5,672 bases of DNA from Armatimonadota bacterium. GTDB taxonomy: Bacteria > Armatimonadota > Fimbriimonadia > Fimbriimonadales > ATM1. The notes under the pieces are model-generated. The model saw only the letters and a list, made by a program, of their open reading frames with translations, was not told the origin of the DNA and did no database searches. Both the position numbers and the translations under genes were made by a program. The stretch is taken from the NCBI GenBank assembly GCA_003695835.1, contig RFHN01000311.1, positions 1-5,672 of the forward strand. The letters are read 5' to 3'. Shown piece after piece: positions 5,045-5,672 of the stretch (positions within the stretch are counted from its first letter, which is position 1; each line of letters begins with the position of its first letter).

Positions 5045-5672
5045 TCAATGAGCTGACAGGTGTTCAAAACCTCTCCGGATGATTGCAGCCATTCGCTTGC
5101 GCCGCTCGGCCAAGAACTCTTCATACGGCATCTCATACCACCTCTGCGGCAGGGCGTGAAATTCATACATTCTCGCGAGTGTATCGCTGTCGAAACGGCT
5201 CTCATACACAGGCGCATATTCATGGGGAGCTTGGTCACGAATGTCATTGTTGTCGTGCCACTCCACCAACGCGAAATTTGCGACCTGGTCGAGGTCTCGC
5301 CGTCCCGTAACGCCTTGTCGCTTCAGGTATTGCCTCGGGAATAGGTGATGTCTCTCCAGGTTTGCTCTCATTCCTCGGGAAAGCGGATCGAGCAAGCTCC
5401 GCACACTGGCAGACGAATAGAGCACTGGGGCATCTAAGATGCACAGTGCTGCGTAAAACGCGGCTTGACCTCGGTTTCGGTGAGCAGCGCCTACAAGCTC
5501 GTTCGGCAAGGTGACGTCCCAGTAGTCTGCCGTAAGGACAGCTGACATCTCCTGCTCAAGCACTCGTACGAACTCTTCCGGACGGGTTCGATTGCGCAGC
5601 AGGGCAAGGTCCTGGTCCATGCGTGTTTCGGGAGAAGTGGTATAGCGCCCTGTGAGGGAACTCATGAAGAAC
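5045..5672 (-). CDS. C-terminal part of a DUF262-type protein with an HNH-like (DUF1524-like) nuclease motif, N-terminus outside window
   Basis: About 208 residues are visible and the frame stays open to the right edge. The ATG at 5663-5665 is probably internal, because proteins of this kind are usually several hundred residues long. Counting from that Met, the key block is ERHHLFPRQYLK (104-115) followed by QVANFALVEWHDN (127-139). The HH-x-x-P plus downstream Asn pattern is that of the HNH-like nuclease region at the end of DUF262/GmrS-D-like proteins. The segment RYTTSPETRMDQDL (7-20) also fits that family's region just before the nuclease module. Such proteins are related to GmrSD restriction of modified phage DNA, but many are uncharacterised, so a defence role is inference. 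It converges on pcm with a 36-base gap. No recognised partner is visible. Confidence 0.75.
   Translation of the reverse strand, partial: FFMSSLTGRYTTSPETRMDQDLALLRNRTRPEEFVRVLEQEMSAVLTADYWDVTLPNELVGAAHRNRGQAAFYAALCILDAPVLYSSASVRSLLDPLSRGMRANLERHHLFPRQYLKRQGVTGRRDLDQVANFALVEWHDNNDIRDQAPHEYAPVYESRFDSDTLARMYEFHALPQRWYEMPYEEFLAERRKRMAAIIRRGFEHLSAH

Overview
The window is a gene-dense stretch of GC-rich bacterial chromosome with six genes. Two run off the edges. No RNA gene, insertion sequence, CRISPR array or integrase was seen. Type IV pilus machinery, cyclic-di-GMP enzymes and a selenocysteine-decoding trait point to a free-living bacterium. The taxon cannot be fixed from the sequence; a deeply branching, Armatimonadota-like lineage is only a guess from the look of the proteins.

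Layout. Three genes read leftwards from the middle: pilC (2041-3252), then a sigma factor (627-1880), then selD (1-589, cut by the left edge). A membrane diguanylate cyclase (3294-4373) is divergent from pilC, and a protein-L-isoaspartate methyltransferase gene, pcm (4403-5008), follows it after 29 bases. A leftward HNH/DUF262-type protein (5045-5672, cut by the right edge) converges on pcm.

The most striking gene is the sigma factor. Its first ~250 residues are a group-3 sigma-70 protein with regions 2, 3 and 4. Its last ~130 residues are a degenerate GGDEF domain. The active-site motif reads GDVGF and the metal and guanine-binding residues are replaced, yet the RxxD inhibitory-site motif keeps its exact spacing. 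This predicts a sigma factor that binds c-di-GMP directly rather than making it. The divergent diguanylate cyclase has an intact GGEEF motif and its own RxxD site, so it could supply the ligand. PilC lies between them, and c-di-GMP commonly controls pili and surface behaviour. A perfect 8-bp inverted repeat sits just upstream of the sigma start and overlaps a weak candidate promoter.

The second notable gene is selD. Its frame is interrupted by a TGA at 551-553, exactly at the catalytic Cys/Sec position of selenophosphate synthetase. A perfect 8-bp hairpin with a GGU loop follows at the distance expected of a bacterial SECIS element. The gene is therefore read as an intact selenoprotein that a standard ORF search would miss. 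It follows the sigma gene by 37 bases and may be co-transcribed with it.
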